A DNA stretch of 64,000 nucleotides, taken from Comamonadaceae bacterium. Lineage in GTDB: Bacteria; Pseudomonadota; Gammaproteobacteria; Burkholderiales; Rhodocyclaceae. The notes below the pieces were generated by a model. The model saw nothing but the letters and a program-made list of their open reading frames with translations, was not told where the DNA came from and searched no databases. Positions 7,985 to 16,205 of the stretch are shown piece after piece. Position numbers and translations under genes: made by a program. Position 1 is the stretch's first letter, and every line of letters starts with the position of its first letter. Where the stretch lies: contig JANLJE010000067.1 in assembly GCA_029255645.1 (NCBI GenBank), positions 1-64,000 of the forward strand, given 5' to 3'.

Positions 7985-8209
7985 TCAGCGTGTTCTGACG
8001 GTGGTGGCGGCGGCGCGGAGTCGGGCTTCATTTTCGGCCAGCACGCGCTCGTAAATGAGCGGGGTGCCGCGCTGGGGGCGTCCGCCCAGTTCGTACAGCC
8101 CGTCCAGTTCGAACTGGGCTTGCATGCTGGAAAACTCATTGACCAGAGCAATGTTCAGCACATCGAGCACCGGTTGCCAGCCGGCGTCATCGCCTTGGAC
8201 GCGCCGCAC
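7985..8209 (-). pseudogene. Out-of-frame C-terminal end of the helicase protein
   Basis: This frame encodes the stretch VQGDDAGWQPVLDVLNIALV and about 55 further residues, and directly continues the helicase protein if one base is removed from the homopolymer at 8235-8242. With that correction the gene from 10868 to 7985 is exactly 961 codons. The stretch starting at 8209 has an ATG, but no ribosome site was seen and it is best read as the displaced C-terminus, not as a separate gene. Confidence 0.75.
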
Positions 8210-10868
8210 CAGGAGCCGCGGATTGAACTGATAGCCCCCCCCGGGTCAGGCGCTTGAACAGGCCGCGGTTGTAGGCGTAATCACGGTCCACCTCGTTGCG
8301 CGACAGCACCTGGCTGATGGCGCTGCGCTTACGCCGGGCGGCAGAGACGATGCTGGTCGGCAACGTGGCCCAGTAGGCTTCCAGCGTGGCGGCGTCGAAC
8401 AGGCCGGGGTACCGGGTGTTGCAGGTGAAGACATGTTTGAACAGCATCCAGCAGCTTTGCATCAGGAAGTATTCCGACTGATGCTTGTCGATGCGCACCA
8501 GGCGCTCGCCGTTATTGACGTCGATGCAGGATGGGGCGAGCCGCTCGTAGAGCGGGCCGATGGATTTCCTGGCGAAGGTTTCGTCGCGCAGAGCCGAACC
8601 CAGGGCCCAGTGCAGGGCATTGAGGCCAAAGTGATCGGTGCTCTCGCGATTGGCGCCGCGTTCGAGCAGGGCTTCCACCAAGGCCACGTTGCCGGCCGCC
8701 GCCGCGGCCATGAGCGGGGTCATGTTCATCGGCAGGCGATGCTCGATGCCGTGCTTGTCGCATTGGCGCAGGATGTCGTTGAAGTGGCGGTTGTGATAAT
8801 TCTGGTAAGAGCGGCGCCCCAGCGTTGCCCGCTGCTTGCTGAAGTTTTGCGCCGGGGCAAAGGCCTCGTAGCGATGCAGGCTCTGGGCAAGGCTGGGTAG
8901 ATCGTGACAGCAGGCGATTTCGAGCAGTTGCTGCTGTTGCTTGCTACCCGGTTTGCGCTCGCGGAACACCTGCACCAGCAATTCACGCGTCTTCGCTTCG
9001 TCAAAGACCGGCCAGGGCACCGGCGTTTCCTTGAGGATGTTCTGACGAATGGCGTCGGCCTGCTCCTGCTTGCCTTGCAGTTCGAGTTTGCGCGCTTCCT
9101 TCTGCCAGTCTTCAATCGACGACTGCCTGGCTTCCACCTTGATCTGCTCTGCGGTCGACAGCGTCAAAAGGTCAAAGATCGGGTGGCGGGTGTCGCTTTC
9201 GATCAGATAGATATTCTTGATCGCCCGGGTCAGCGCCACATACAGGGCATTGACGTAGAACTTGTAGATTTCCAGCGATTTGTCCTGCTTGTCACGCGCC
9301 CGGCGGTATTCCAGATCATTTTGTTCCAGCGCCGCGGCCTCGACACCGTCGGCAATGTCGCTGAATTCGCTGCGATGGTCGGAAACGAAACGATAGAGGA
9401 CGATGTTTTCGTATTCCAGGCCCTTGGCTTCGTGGATGGAAAAGAGCAGCGGCGTGGCGAAGTGCTGGCGCGCCTCGGCCTTGTCTTCGTCGCGCATGAC
9501 CAGCACGGCAAACTGGGTCGATTGGCGGATCTGCTGGTCGAGCGACTTTTTGATGGCTTCCTTGTCGGCCAGCAGGCTGACCTGGCCGGCCTCGCCGCCG
9601 ACGGCTTCGACCAGATAATTGCTTTCACGGTCGATGGAGCCAAAGCGCTGATGCTTGATCTTCAACAGCCGGTTGGCGATGCGCGTGGCTTCCTGACCAT
9701 TGCGAAAGTTGGCCGAGAGCACGCGCAAGGACTGTTGCTCGGCAAGCTGCGCATCCTGCCAGAACAGCGATTTCACCTGGGCCCAGGAGAAGAAATTGGG
9801 GTGCACGATCTGGTTGGAATCGCCGCAAAGCAGGAAATGGCCGGGCTTTTTCAGGGTTTTCAGCACCAGCGCCAGTTGCACCGGGGTGATGTCCTGCACC
9901 TCATCGATGACGACGAAGTCATAGCGCGGCGCGGCCCGCGCCAGATATGACTGGGCGACGAGATTGAGGTCGTAGCGGCCGTTTTCCTGCAGCCAGGCGC
10001 GGTATTTTTCGAACAGATCATACAGGGCATCGCGCTGGGCTTCGGCAAAGATGCTCTGGCGCACGCCCAGCTGACGATAGGATTCGCGCGTATGCACGCC
10101 GCTGGCCGCTGCCGTGATGACGCCGCGAATTTCCTCGAACGCCTGGTGCGCATCGATGCCTTTGAAACGCTGGCGCAGACGCTCGAACCAGCCGGAAAAT
10201 TCGCGCCAGTTGATTTCGCGCCCGGCCGGCACCTGGATGGATTCGACAAATTCGCGGTAGGAGAGAAAGACGGCCTCCTGCCCCGGATGGTCAAAGCCAT
10301 GGGCGTAATACAGATCACGCGCGCTCTGGGCCAGGAAGGCGGAATGGGTGACATAAAGCACCTCGCCCTCGGCGTGCTTGAGTTTTTCCAGAGTCAGAGC
10401 CGTCTTGCCGCTGCCGGCGCTGCCAATGATGATCAAGGGCGGCGGGGTGCGGTAGATGGCCTCTTGCGCGTCATCAAAGGAAATCGGCTTGTCGAGCAGA
10501 TGCACCGTGCCATGCTCGGGGTGCAGATAGCGCATCGGCTGGGCCTCGGCCTGCGCAGCACCGAGGCTGACATCGACGATCAGCTTTTCGTCGACATGGG
10601 CGCCGCGCAGGAAGCGGGATTTGTCGTAATCGTGGTTTTCGATCACTTCCAGCATCAGGGCGCAGACTTCGTCCTGATGGCGCACCAACGTAAATAGCAG
10701 GCGGTTGGCATCGTCCAGGCGGGCGCGGTAGAACTTGCCATGACTGAGATTGGCGAGTTTCTTGACCTGGGCAGCAGCAAAGTCGCCCTTGGCAAGGGCG
10801 TCGACCACTTTGCGATAGGTTTTGCTGACGCGCTGGGTGTTGAGGGCGTCGTATTCGAGAATGCGCAT
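8187..10868 (-). CDS. SF1 (UvrD/Rep-like) helicase with RelE/ParE-like N-terminus and ankyrin region; frameshifted near 3' end
   Basis: As read, 893 residues. Residues 1-90 (MRILEYDALNTQ...FYRARLDDANRLLFT) have the pattern of a RelE/ParE-type toxin fold. An SF1 helicase core follows: Walker A GSAGSGKTAL (149-158), DEVQD (322-326), LLCGDSNQIV (346-355), HEAKGLEYENIV (479-490) and YVALTRAIKNIYLIE (543-557). Residues about 713-760 form ankyrin-like repeats (TPLMAAAAAGNVALVEALLE). The last ~18 residues are out of frame because of the G8 tract on the coding strand. The ATG at 10868 is the start nearest the toxin-like domain; in-frame starts exist up to 10970. It is less GC-rich than its neighbours and belongs to no pathway around it, so it looks acquired. 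A role in DNA repair or phage defence is conjecture. Confidence 0.8.
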   Translation of the reverse strand: MRILEYDALNTQRVSKTYRKVVDALAKGDFAAAQVKKLANLSHGKFYRARLDDANRLLFTLVRHQDEVCALMLEVIENHDYDKSRFLRGAHVDEKLIVDVSLGAAQAEAQPMRYLHPEHGTVHLLDKPISFDDAQEAIYRTPPPLIIIGSAGSGKTALTLEKLKHAEGEVLYVTHSAFLAQSARDLYYAHGFDHPGQEAVFLSYREFVESIQVPAGREINWREFSGWFERLRQRFKGIDAHQAFEEIRGVITAAASGVHTRESYRQLGVRQSIFAEAQRDALYDLFEKYRAWLQENGRYDLNLVAQSYLARAAPRYDFVVIDEVQDITPVQLALVLKTLKKPGHFLLCGDSNQIVHPNFFSWAQVKSLFWQDAQLAEQQSLRVLSANFRNGQEATRIANRLLKIKHQRFGSIDRESNYLVEAVGGEAGQVSLLADKEAIKKSLDQQIRQSTQFAVLVMRDEDKAEARQHFATPLLFSIHEAKGLEYENIVLYRFVSDHRSEFSDIADGVEAAALEQNDLEYRRARDKQDKSLEIYKFYVNALYVALTRAIKNIYLIESDTRHPIFDLLTLSTAEQIKVEARQSSIEDWQKEARKLELQGKQEQADAIRQNILKETPVPWPVFDEAKTRELLVQVFRERKPGSKQQQQLLEIACCHDLPSLAQSLHRYEAFAPAQNFSKQRATLGRRSYQNYHNRHFNDILRQCDKHGIEHRLPMNMTPLMAAAAAGNVALVEALLERGANRESTDHFGLNALHWALGSALRDETFARKSIGPLYERLAPSCIDVNNGERLVRIDKHQSEYFLMQSCWMLFKHVFTCNTRYPGLFDAATLEAYWATLPTSIVSAARRKRSAISQVLSRNEVDRDYAYNRGLFKRLTRGGLSVQSAAPGAARPRR
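8235..8242. other. C8 homopolymer at the frameshift point
   Basis: Eight consecutive C on the plus strand (G8 in the coding sense). Seven would restore the full-length helicase frame. This is either a true indel, a phase-variable tract, or a sequencing error. Confidence 0.85.
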
Positions 10869-10979
10869 GATGCCAACCAGATTCGGGAAGCTGCCAAGGA
10901 TAAGGCCTGGATGCCGGACCTGCCAAACCGCTCGATGATGCCCCGGCGATCGGCGCATGAAAATGGCCAAAGCAGATCC

Positions 10980-11020
10980 AGAAAACCGTGCCCATGACCC
11001 CTCCGGGTGATGGGCACGGT
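10980..11020 (-). terminator. Rho-independent terminator of leuA
   Basis: The 11-bp arms ACCGTGCCCAT (10985-10995) and ATGGGCACGGT (11010-11020), extended inside by ACCC/GGGT, form a ~15-bp stem. On the minus strand the stem is followed by TTTT. Confidence 0.85.
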
Positions 11021-11038
11021 CAGCCGCTCAGCTACGGG

Positions 11039-11098
11039 CCAGGATTCCTGCGACCAGGATTCCTGCGGCCAGGCATCCTACGGCCAGGATTCCTGCGA
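11039..11098. repeat. 4 x 15-bp tandem repeat between leuA and its terminator
   Basis: CCAGGATTCCTGCGA-type units start at 11039, 11054, 11069 and 11084; the third is the most diverged. A partial CCAGG follows, and the leuA stop is only a few bases further on. Confidence 0.93.
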
Positions 11099-11105
11099 CC
11101 AGGCC

Positions 11106-12842
11106 TCATGCCGCCGCCGGCCGGGGTTCAGCCCCGGCCGGGCCCGCCATGCCGCGATCGATGCTCCGATCGATGCCGTGGTTGATGCCGCTGATCAGGG
11201 CCTTGAGCGAGGCAGTGACGATGTTGCCGTCCATGCCCACGCCGTAACACTCGCCGCCGGCCCCGGCCACCTCCATGAAGGCGCAGGCCCGGGCCTCGCC
11301 CGCGGCGCCGCTGGGCCCCATGGCCCGCTCCTCGAAGCTGCGCACCTGGACCTGGAAGCCCGCCCCCTGCAGGGCATGTACCGCCGCGTCGATGGGGCCG
11401 TTGCCCTCGCCGCGGAGCAGATGCGGCCGGCCCTCGATGTCGACCGCCAGACGGATGCCCTGCCTTTGCCCCTCGGTAAAGAGCTGATGCTCGCGGTAGC
11501 GCAGCGGCGCCACCGTTTCGAGATAGGTGCGGGAAAAGAGGGCCCAGAGGTCGGCGGCGCTCATTTCCCCGCCGTGGCTATCGGTATGGCGCTGCACGAC
11601 CGCGGAAAACTCGACCTGCAGGCGGCGCGGCATCACCACCCCGTAGCCGGATTCGAGCAGGTAGGCGATGCCCCCCTTGCCCGACTGACTGTTTACCCGG
11701 ATCAACGAGTCGTAGTTGCGCCCGACATCGGCCGGATCGATGGGAAGGTAGGGCACTTTCCAGGGCATTTCCCCTTGATCGCCGGCGGCCTTTTGCGCCG
11801 CAAACCCCTTCTTGATGGCATCCTGGTGGGAGCCGGAGAAGGCCGTAAACACGAGATCCCCGACGTAAGGGTGGCGCGGGTGGATGGGCAACTGGGTGCA
11901 ATCCTCGACCGTGCGGGCCACGGCGTTGATGTCGGAAAAATCAAGGCCGGGCTCGATCCCCTGGGTGTAGAGATTGAGGGCGAGGGTGACGAGATCAACA
12001 TTGCCGGTGCGCTCGCCGTGACCGAACAGGCAGCCCTCCACCCGGTCGGCCCCGGCCATGAGGCCGAGTTCGGCGGCCGCGACGGCGGTGCCCCGGTCGT
12101 TGTGGGGATGCAGGCTGAGGAGGATGCTCTCGCGCCGGGCGAGGTGCCGGTGCATCCATTCGATCTGGTCTGCATACACATTGGGCGTCGCCATCTCCAC
12201 CGTGGCGGGGAGATTGAGGATCACCCGGCGCTCCGGCGTGGCGCCCCAGGCCGCCGTGACGGCATCGCACACTTCCAGGGCGAAATCGAGCTCGGTGGCG
12301 CTGAAGGTCTCGGGGCTGTACTGGAGCACCACCTCGGTCTCCGGCATGGCCTCGGCCAGGTCGCGGATGAGGCGCACCGCTTCTACCGCCATGTCCACCA
12401 CCTCTGCCTTACTCATGCCGAACACCTGCTTGCGAAAGGGTTCGGAGGTGGCGTTATACACATGCACGATGGCCCGGCGGGCGCCGCGGATGGCCTCGAA
12501 GCTGCGCCGGATCAAATGCTCCCGGGCCTGGGTGAGCACCTCGATGGTCACATCCTCGGGAATATGCTCGCCTTCGATGAGTGCCCGCACGAAGTCGAAG
12601 TCGGTCTGGGAGGCGGCAGGAAAGGCCACCTCGATTTCCTTGAAGCCGATGGCGCAGAGCATCTCGAACATGCGCATCTTCTTTTCCTTGTCCATCGGCT
12701 CGAAGAGGGACTGGTTGCCATCGCGCAGATCGGTGCTCATCCAGATCGGCGCCTGGGTGATGCTGCGGCTGGGCCACCGGCGATCCTCAAGGGGTACCGG
12801 CGGAAAGGGGGCGTATTTGCTGGCGGCAGGCATGGACTTCAT
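11106..12842 (-). CDS. leuA: 2-isopropylmalate synthase
   Basis: A 578-residue type-2 (long form) LeuA that condenses acetyl-CoA with 2-oxoisovalerate in the first committed step of leucine synthesis. The TIM-barrel motifs are [10 protein letters not shown], the metal-binding HPHNDRGTA and FGHGERTGN. The C-terminal ~130 residues form the LeuA regulatory domain through which leucine inhibits. The ATG at 12842 has GGGAGA nearby. The final ~20 residues ([20 protein letters not shown]) are low-complexity and unlike a conserved end. It is divergent from an Lrp/AsnC gene, a natural arrangement for leucine-responsive control. Confidence 0.95.
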   Translation of the reverse strand: MKSMPAASKYAPFPPVPLEDRRWPSRSITQAPIWMSTDLRDGNQSLFEPMDKEKKMRMFEMLCAIGFKEIEVAFPAASQTDFDFVRALIEGEHIPEDVTIEVLTQAREHLIRRSFEAIRGARRAIVHVYNATSEPFRKQVFGMSKAEVVDMAVEAVRLIRDLAEAMPETEVVLQYSPETFSATELDFALEVCDAVTAAWGATPERRVILNLPATVEMATPNVYADQIEWMHRHLARRESILLSLHPHNDRGTAVAAAELGLMAGADRVEGCLFGHGERTGNVDLVTLALNLYTQGIEPGLDFSDINAVARTVEDCTQLPIHPRHPYVGDLVFTAFSGSHQDAIKKGFAAQKAAGDQGEMPWKVPYLPIDPADVGRNYDSLIRVNSQSGKGGIAYLLESGYGVVMPRRLQVEFSAVVQRHTDSHGGEMSAADLWALFSRTYLETVAPLRYREHQLFTEGQRQGIRLAVDIEGRPHLLRGEGNGPIDAAVHALQGAGFQVQVRSFEERAMGPSGAAGEARACAFMEVAGAGGECYGVGMDGNIVTASLKALISGINHGIDRSIDRGMAGPAGAEPRPAAA

Positions 12843-12931
12843 GGCGGTCTCCCGGAAAACGTTGCGATGAAGAGCATGGTAAGGAAAAAAGAGGGGCATT
12901 TTCTTGCGTATTGCATCGACAGTAGCGTCGT

Positions 12932-12952
12932 TTGCGCAATAAAATTGCGAAA
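12932..12952. promoter_or_regulatory. Candidate Lrp/AsnC operator between leuA and the regulator gene
   Basis: TTGCGCAAT-AAA-ATTGCGAAA is an inverted repeat of nine bases with one mismatch and a 3-bp AT spacer, 90 bases before leuA and 55 before the regulator gene. Size and symmetry suit a feast/famine regulator dimer. Confidence 0.5.
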
Positions 12953-13007
12953 AACCCACAAAACCTGGAATCTCCGCAAGCCGCGCCCCATCACACCCCA
13001 GCACGCC

Positions 13008-13472
13008 ATGAAACTCGACCGCTACGACCGCCAGATCCTCCAGCTCCTGCAGGAAGATGGCCGCATCAGCAACCAGGACCTCGCCGAGCGCATCGGCCTT
13101 TCCCCCTCGCCCTGCCTGCGCCGCGTCAAGGCCCTGGAAGAAGCCGGGCTGATCCGCGGCTACCGGGCTCTTCTCGATGCCCGCAAGCTGGGACTCAGCC
13201 TGATGGCCCTGATCCACATTTCCATGGATCGCCACACCCCCGAACGCTTCGAGAATTTCGAGAAAGAAATCCAGGGCATCCCGGAAATCATCGAATGCCT
13301 GCTCATCACCGGCCAGGACGCGGACTACCAGTTGAAGGCCGTGGTGCGCGACATGGATGGCTACCAGGAACTCTTGCTCAACCGCATCACCCGCATTCCC
13401 GGCGTCACCGGCGTCCATTCCAGCTTCGTGCTGCGCCGGGTGGTGGACGAGACCGCCCTGCCCATTGCCTGA
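13008..13472 (+). CDS. Lrp/AsnC-family transcriptional regulator
   Basis: A 154-residue feast/famine regulator. Residues 1-60 form the winged helix-turn-helix ([20 protein letters not shown], with the recognition region [14 protein letters not shown]). Residues about 70-150 form the RAM ligand-binding and oligomerisation domain, ending with [14 protein letters not shown]. The ligand is probably an amino acid, and its divergence from leuA suggests leucine or another branched-chain amino acid. A strong terminator lies about 120 bases past the stop. It may be a local regulator rather than the global Lrp, so no gene symbol is given. Confidence 0.9.
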   Translation: MKLDRYDRQILQLLQEDGRISNQDLAERIGLSPSPCLRRVKALEEAGLIRGYRALLDARKLGLSLMALIHISMDRHTPERFENFEKEIQGIPEIIECLLITGQDADYQLKAVVRDMDGYQELLLNRITRIPGVTGVHSSFVLRRVVDETALPIA

Positions 13473-13594
13473 ATCCCCCCGACAACACTTCGTTACAAAC
13501 CGGCAAGGAAGGCCGACAGACAGAAGGGGGCGCCGGGCGTAAAGTGCAAACCGTTGTGTTACCCCCTTCTCTCGATCCCCCCCTTTCGAGATTC

Positions 13595-13627
13595 AATCCC
13601 CGCTACCGACATGGCGGGGATTTTTTT
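13595..13627 (+). terminator. Rho-independent terminator after the Lrp/AsnC gene
   Basis: AATCCCCGC (13595-13603) and GCGGGGATT (13614-13622) form a perfect 9-bp stem followed by a run of seven T. Confidence 0.93.
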
Positions 13628-13708
13628 GGCTGCGGTAAGCTCGAACGACGAGTGGTGCGTTAAAAGCTCATCAGGACTCATCACCTCATGAAACAGGATG
13701 GACCGACC

Positions 13709-14194
13709 ATGAAACTGCTGCACACCCTTCCCCTCATCCTCACTGCTTGCATCAGCAGCGCCGCCCTTGCCGGTGGCTACTGGCAAGAGGAGCGCTACGA
13801 TAGCCACTACGATAGCCATCGCGTCCAGCCCCGGCGCCATCATCATGGCCGGCAGGTCGAATACATCGTCGTGGAGCGCCCGGTCTACCGCGCCCCCCGG
13901 GTCGTCTATCGAGAACCGATGGTCGTCTACCGGGAACCCGTGACGGTCTATCTCGACCGCCCTGATGGTTACGCTGATGGCTACGCTGATGTCTACCAAA
14001 CCCGGCGCCGACAGCATCATCCCGGCTACTCCCGTCACCAGGACGGCATGAGCACCGGCACCGGCCAGATCCTGGGAGCCGTGGCGGGCGGCGTCATCGG
14101 CAGCCGCTTCGGCCAGGGCAACGGCCGCCTTGCCACCACGGCAATCGGCGCCGTTCTGGGAGGAGTGGTGGGTGGCGAACTGGCCCGCGACTGA
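13709..14194 (+). CDS. Glycine-zipper 2TM outer-membrane-type protein
   Basis: A 161-residue secreted protein. A signal peptide (residues 1-20, ending AALAG) is followed by a Tyr/Arg/His-rich region with internal repeats (YDSHYDSH, VVYREPMVVYREP, GYADGYAD). The C-terminal Rick_17kDa/SlyB-type glycine zipper reads GAVAGGVIGSRFGQG and GAVLGGVVGGELARD. Such proteins sit in or at the outer membrane and affect envelope integrity. I take the ATG at 13709 because AGGA lies just upstream and the signal peptide starts there; 13688 is an in-frame alternative. No cysteine follows the signal, so it is not a lipoprotein. Confidence 0.83.
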   Translation: MKLLHTLPLILTACISSAALAGGYWQEERYDSHYDSHRVQPRRHHHGRQVEYIVVERPVYRAPRVVYREPMVVYREPVTVYLDRPDGYADGYADVYQTRRRQHHPGYSRHQDGMSTGTGQILGAVAGGVIGSRFGQGNGRLATTAIGAVLGGVVGGELARD

Positions 14195-14320
14195 ATCCCT
14201 GCCATCACCCCTCGCCCCTCAGCCCACCCCTCAGACCGCCCCTGCAAAACTCCCGCAGGCCCACTCCGGCGCCGCGGCACGGGACTGATCGAAGCCGTTC
14301 TGAAGCCATTTTCCGATCTC

Positions 14321-14407
14321 GATACGGTGACGCTCGCCCCGCCGCGCCAGCCTCGGGCTACCGTTACTCGCCGCCACCCCGATACGGTGACACTCCCCCC
14401 GCCGCGC
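14321..14407. repeat. Imperfect direct repeat with 60-bp period
   Basis: GATACGGTGACGCTCGCCCC (14321) and GATACGGTGACACTCCCCCC (14381) are each followed by GCCGCGC, and CTACCGT recurs after each. The repeat lies in the convergent gap between the glycine-zipper gene and the diguanylate cyclase gene. Confidence 0.85.
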
Positions 14408-14410
14408 GGT

Positions 14411-15793
14411 CTACCGTGCTGCCACGGGGGGCTGCCCGGCCTTGCGCACCGACTTGTCGGCGTACATGTTCTGGTCGGCGGCGGTTATCAGCTGATGGAC
14501 GGTTTCGCCGTCTTCCGGAAAGTGCGACAGGCCGATGGAAGCGCCGACGGCCAGCGTCAGGTCGCCGACGTAGACGGGCTCTTCCACCGCCTGGCGCAAG
14601 CGAGTCACCAATTGCGCGAGCGGTTCGTCGCTGCCCTCTTCCACCAGCAATACAAATTCATCGCCGCCCCAGCGGGCCAGGGTGTCGCTGGCCCGGATGG
14701 CACGCAGCAGGCGGCCGGCAAGCACCTGGAGCAGATGGTCGCCCATGCGGTGGCCATAGGTGTCGTTGATGTCCTTGAAACCATCCAGGTCGATGAACAG
14801 CACGCCCAGGCGGCCTCCGGGTGTCCGCTTGACGCGCTCCAGGGCGAGGTGGATGCGGTCGTCGAACAGGCGGCGGTTGGGCAAGCCGGTGAGGCTGTCG
14901 GCCAGGGCGAGTTGCGCCATCTCGACACGGTGACGAAGGAACATGAAGGTGGCGATGCTGACCAGGACGGCCACCGTCCAGCCCAGGAACCGGAGTATCC
15001 ACAGCAGGTTGCTGCTGCCGGAACGGACCGGAAGTACACCGTAGATCCAGGTGCCATTGGGAACTTCGGCGGCGAGCTGGAGGCAGGCCGGGTCGTCGAA
15101 CAGCCCGGCACGGCCATGAAGTACCCGGCCGCCGGGTCCCCCGGCCGAGCCGTCGCGGATCGCAAACTCGAAGCGCTTGTCGGTCATGTCGCGAAACGCG
15201 GCCCGAAACAGCAGGTCGGTGTCGATGACCGTAGACAGCAAGCCCCAGTATTCGCCCTTGACGAGAACCGGCGCGCGATAGATGAAACCGCTGCCGCCCT
15301 GCACTAGATCGATGGGGCCGGCCAGGGCGCCCTTGCGCGAGTTGATGACTTTTTCCACCACCGGCCATTGTCCGGGATGCTGCCGGTAGTTGATGCCAAT
15401 GGCTTTTTCGTTGCCCTTCAGGGGGTAGACGTAAGTCAGGATTTCGCCAACGGCGATGCCGAGGTTGCGGATCAGGCCGGAATTCTTGTGCAATTCGCCG
15501 AGGATGGACTGGATTTCAGCCCGGTCCAGGCTGTCGTGGCGGACCTCCAGATAGGCGGAAAGCCCGCTGGAGAGGTAAATGATGGTATTGAGCTCCCGAT
15601 CCACCCGGGCGCGCAGGCCGCTGCCATAGGCGATGGCGTCAAGCCGGGTACTGGCGTCCAGTTCCTGGCGTTGCAGGCCGAGCCCCAGCTCGGTGATGGT
15701 GCCCACGGCGAAGAGCGCGAGAAGGGCAATCAGACGGGCGAACAGCACCGTTTGCTGGAATTTCCAAAGCCGGTCATTGAAGGGGGCACGCAT
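14411..15793 (-). CDS. Membrane diguanylate cyclase (periplasmic CHASE-like sensor + GGDEF)
   Basis: 460 residues. A transmembrane helix (about 20-42) is followed by a periplasmic CHASE-like sensor (about 43-265; SSGLSAYLEVR, NLGIAVG, YPLKGNEKAIG), a second helix (about 272-292) and a GGDEF domain. The active site is RWGGDEF, and an RASD inhibitory site lies exactly five residues before it, so the enzyme is probably active and product-inhibited. It makes c-di-GMP in response to an unknown ligand. The ATG at 15793 is used; an in-frame TTG three codons earlier is possible. Confidence 0.9.
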   Translation of the reverse strand: MRAPFNDRLWKFQQTVLFARLIALLALFAVGTITELGLGLQRQELDASTRLDAIAYGSGLRARVDRELNTIIYLSSGLSAYLEVRHDSLDRAEIQSILGELHKNSGLIRNLGIAVGEILTYVYPLKGNEKAIGINYRQHPGQWPVVEKVINSRKGALAGPIDLVQGGSGFIYRAPVLVKGEYWGLLSTVIDTDLLFRAAFRDMTDKRFEFAIRDGSAGGPGGRVLHGRAGLFDDPACLQLAAEVPNGTWIYGVLPVRSGSSNLLWILRFLGWTVAVLVSIATFMFLRHRVEMAQLALADSLTGLPNRRLFDDRIHLALERVKRTPGGRLGVLFIDLDGFKDINDTYGHRMGDHLLQVLAGRLLRAIRASDTLARWGGDEFVLLVEEGSDEPLAQLVTRLRQAVEEPVYVGDLTLAVGASIGLSHFPEDGETVHQLITAADQNMYADKSVRKAGQPPVAAR

Positions 15794-16178
15794 GGGCTGC
15801 AACTCATTGTGGTCGTTTCAATCGATGTTCACACCCTGGACAAGGCTCGATCAGCTTAACCCTGCGCCGAAATTCCGCACTAACAAATCCTCATGGCCCA
15901 ACGGCGACCCAAGCGCCCCCGGAGTCAAGACCGAAAATGTTCAGCTGGATCTGCACATTCGACTCGCAACTAGGCGGCGCTGCGGCTGCGATCCCCATGG
16001 CGCGCGGGGATTCTGTTTCGACGACAGGACGAGACGAAAAGGTGATCCGGAGGTAGGTCCGGGAGCAGGAAAAACCAGCTGCACGAAATAGGCAAGGGTG
16101 GCGACGGTAAATCATGGCCAATGCGGTGCGGCGCGCACCGATTGGGCTCCTGTCTCGATTGTGGGGCTCCTGTCCCAT
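15794..16178. other. Gap between the diguanylate cyclase gene and mltA
   Basis: No gene is supported in these 385 bases. A short hairpin, ATCCCC/GGGGAT (about 15992-16013), lacks a T-run. No convincing promoter was seen. Confidence 0.4.
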
Positions 16179-16205
16179 CTGTCTCACCTGTCTCACCTGT
16201 CTCAC
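16179..16205. repeat. 3 x 9-bp tandem repeat containing the mltA stop codon
   Basis: CTGTCTCAC is repeated at 16179, 16188 and 16197. The mltA TGA (16204-16202 on the minus strand) is inside the copy nearest the gene. Confidence 0.95.

Noticed and set aside
11007-13472. 821-codon open frame ending in the Lrp/AsnC protein
   Set aside because: The first ~665 codons are antisense to leuA; the true gene starts at 13008 where the HTH begins.
16131-16146. Second CGCACCGATTGGG resembling the distal NtrC site
   Set aside because: The right half-site is missing (GGCTCC instead of GGTGCG), and it lies downstream of mltA with no promoter nearby.
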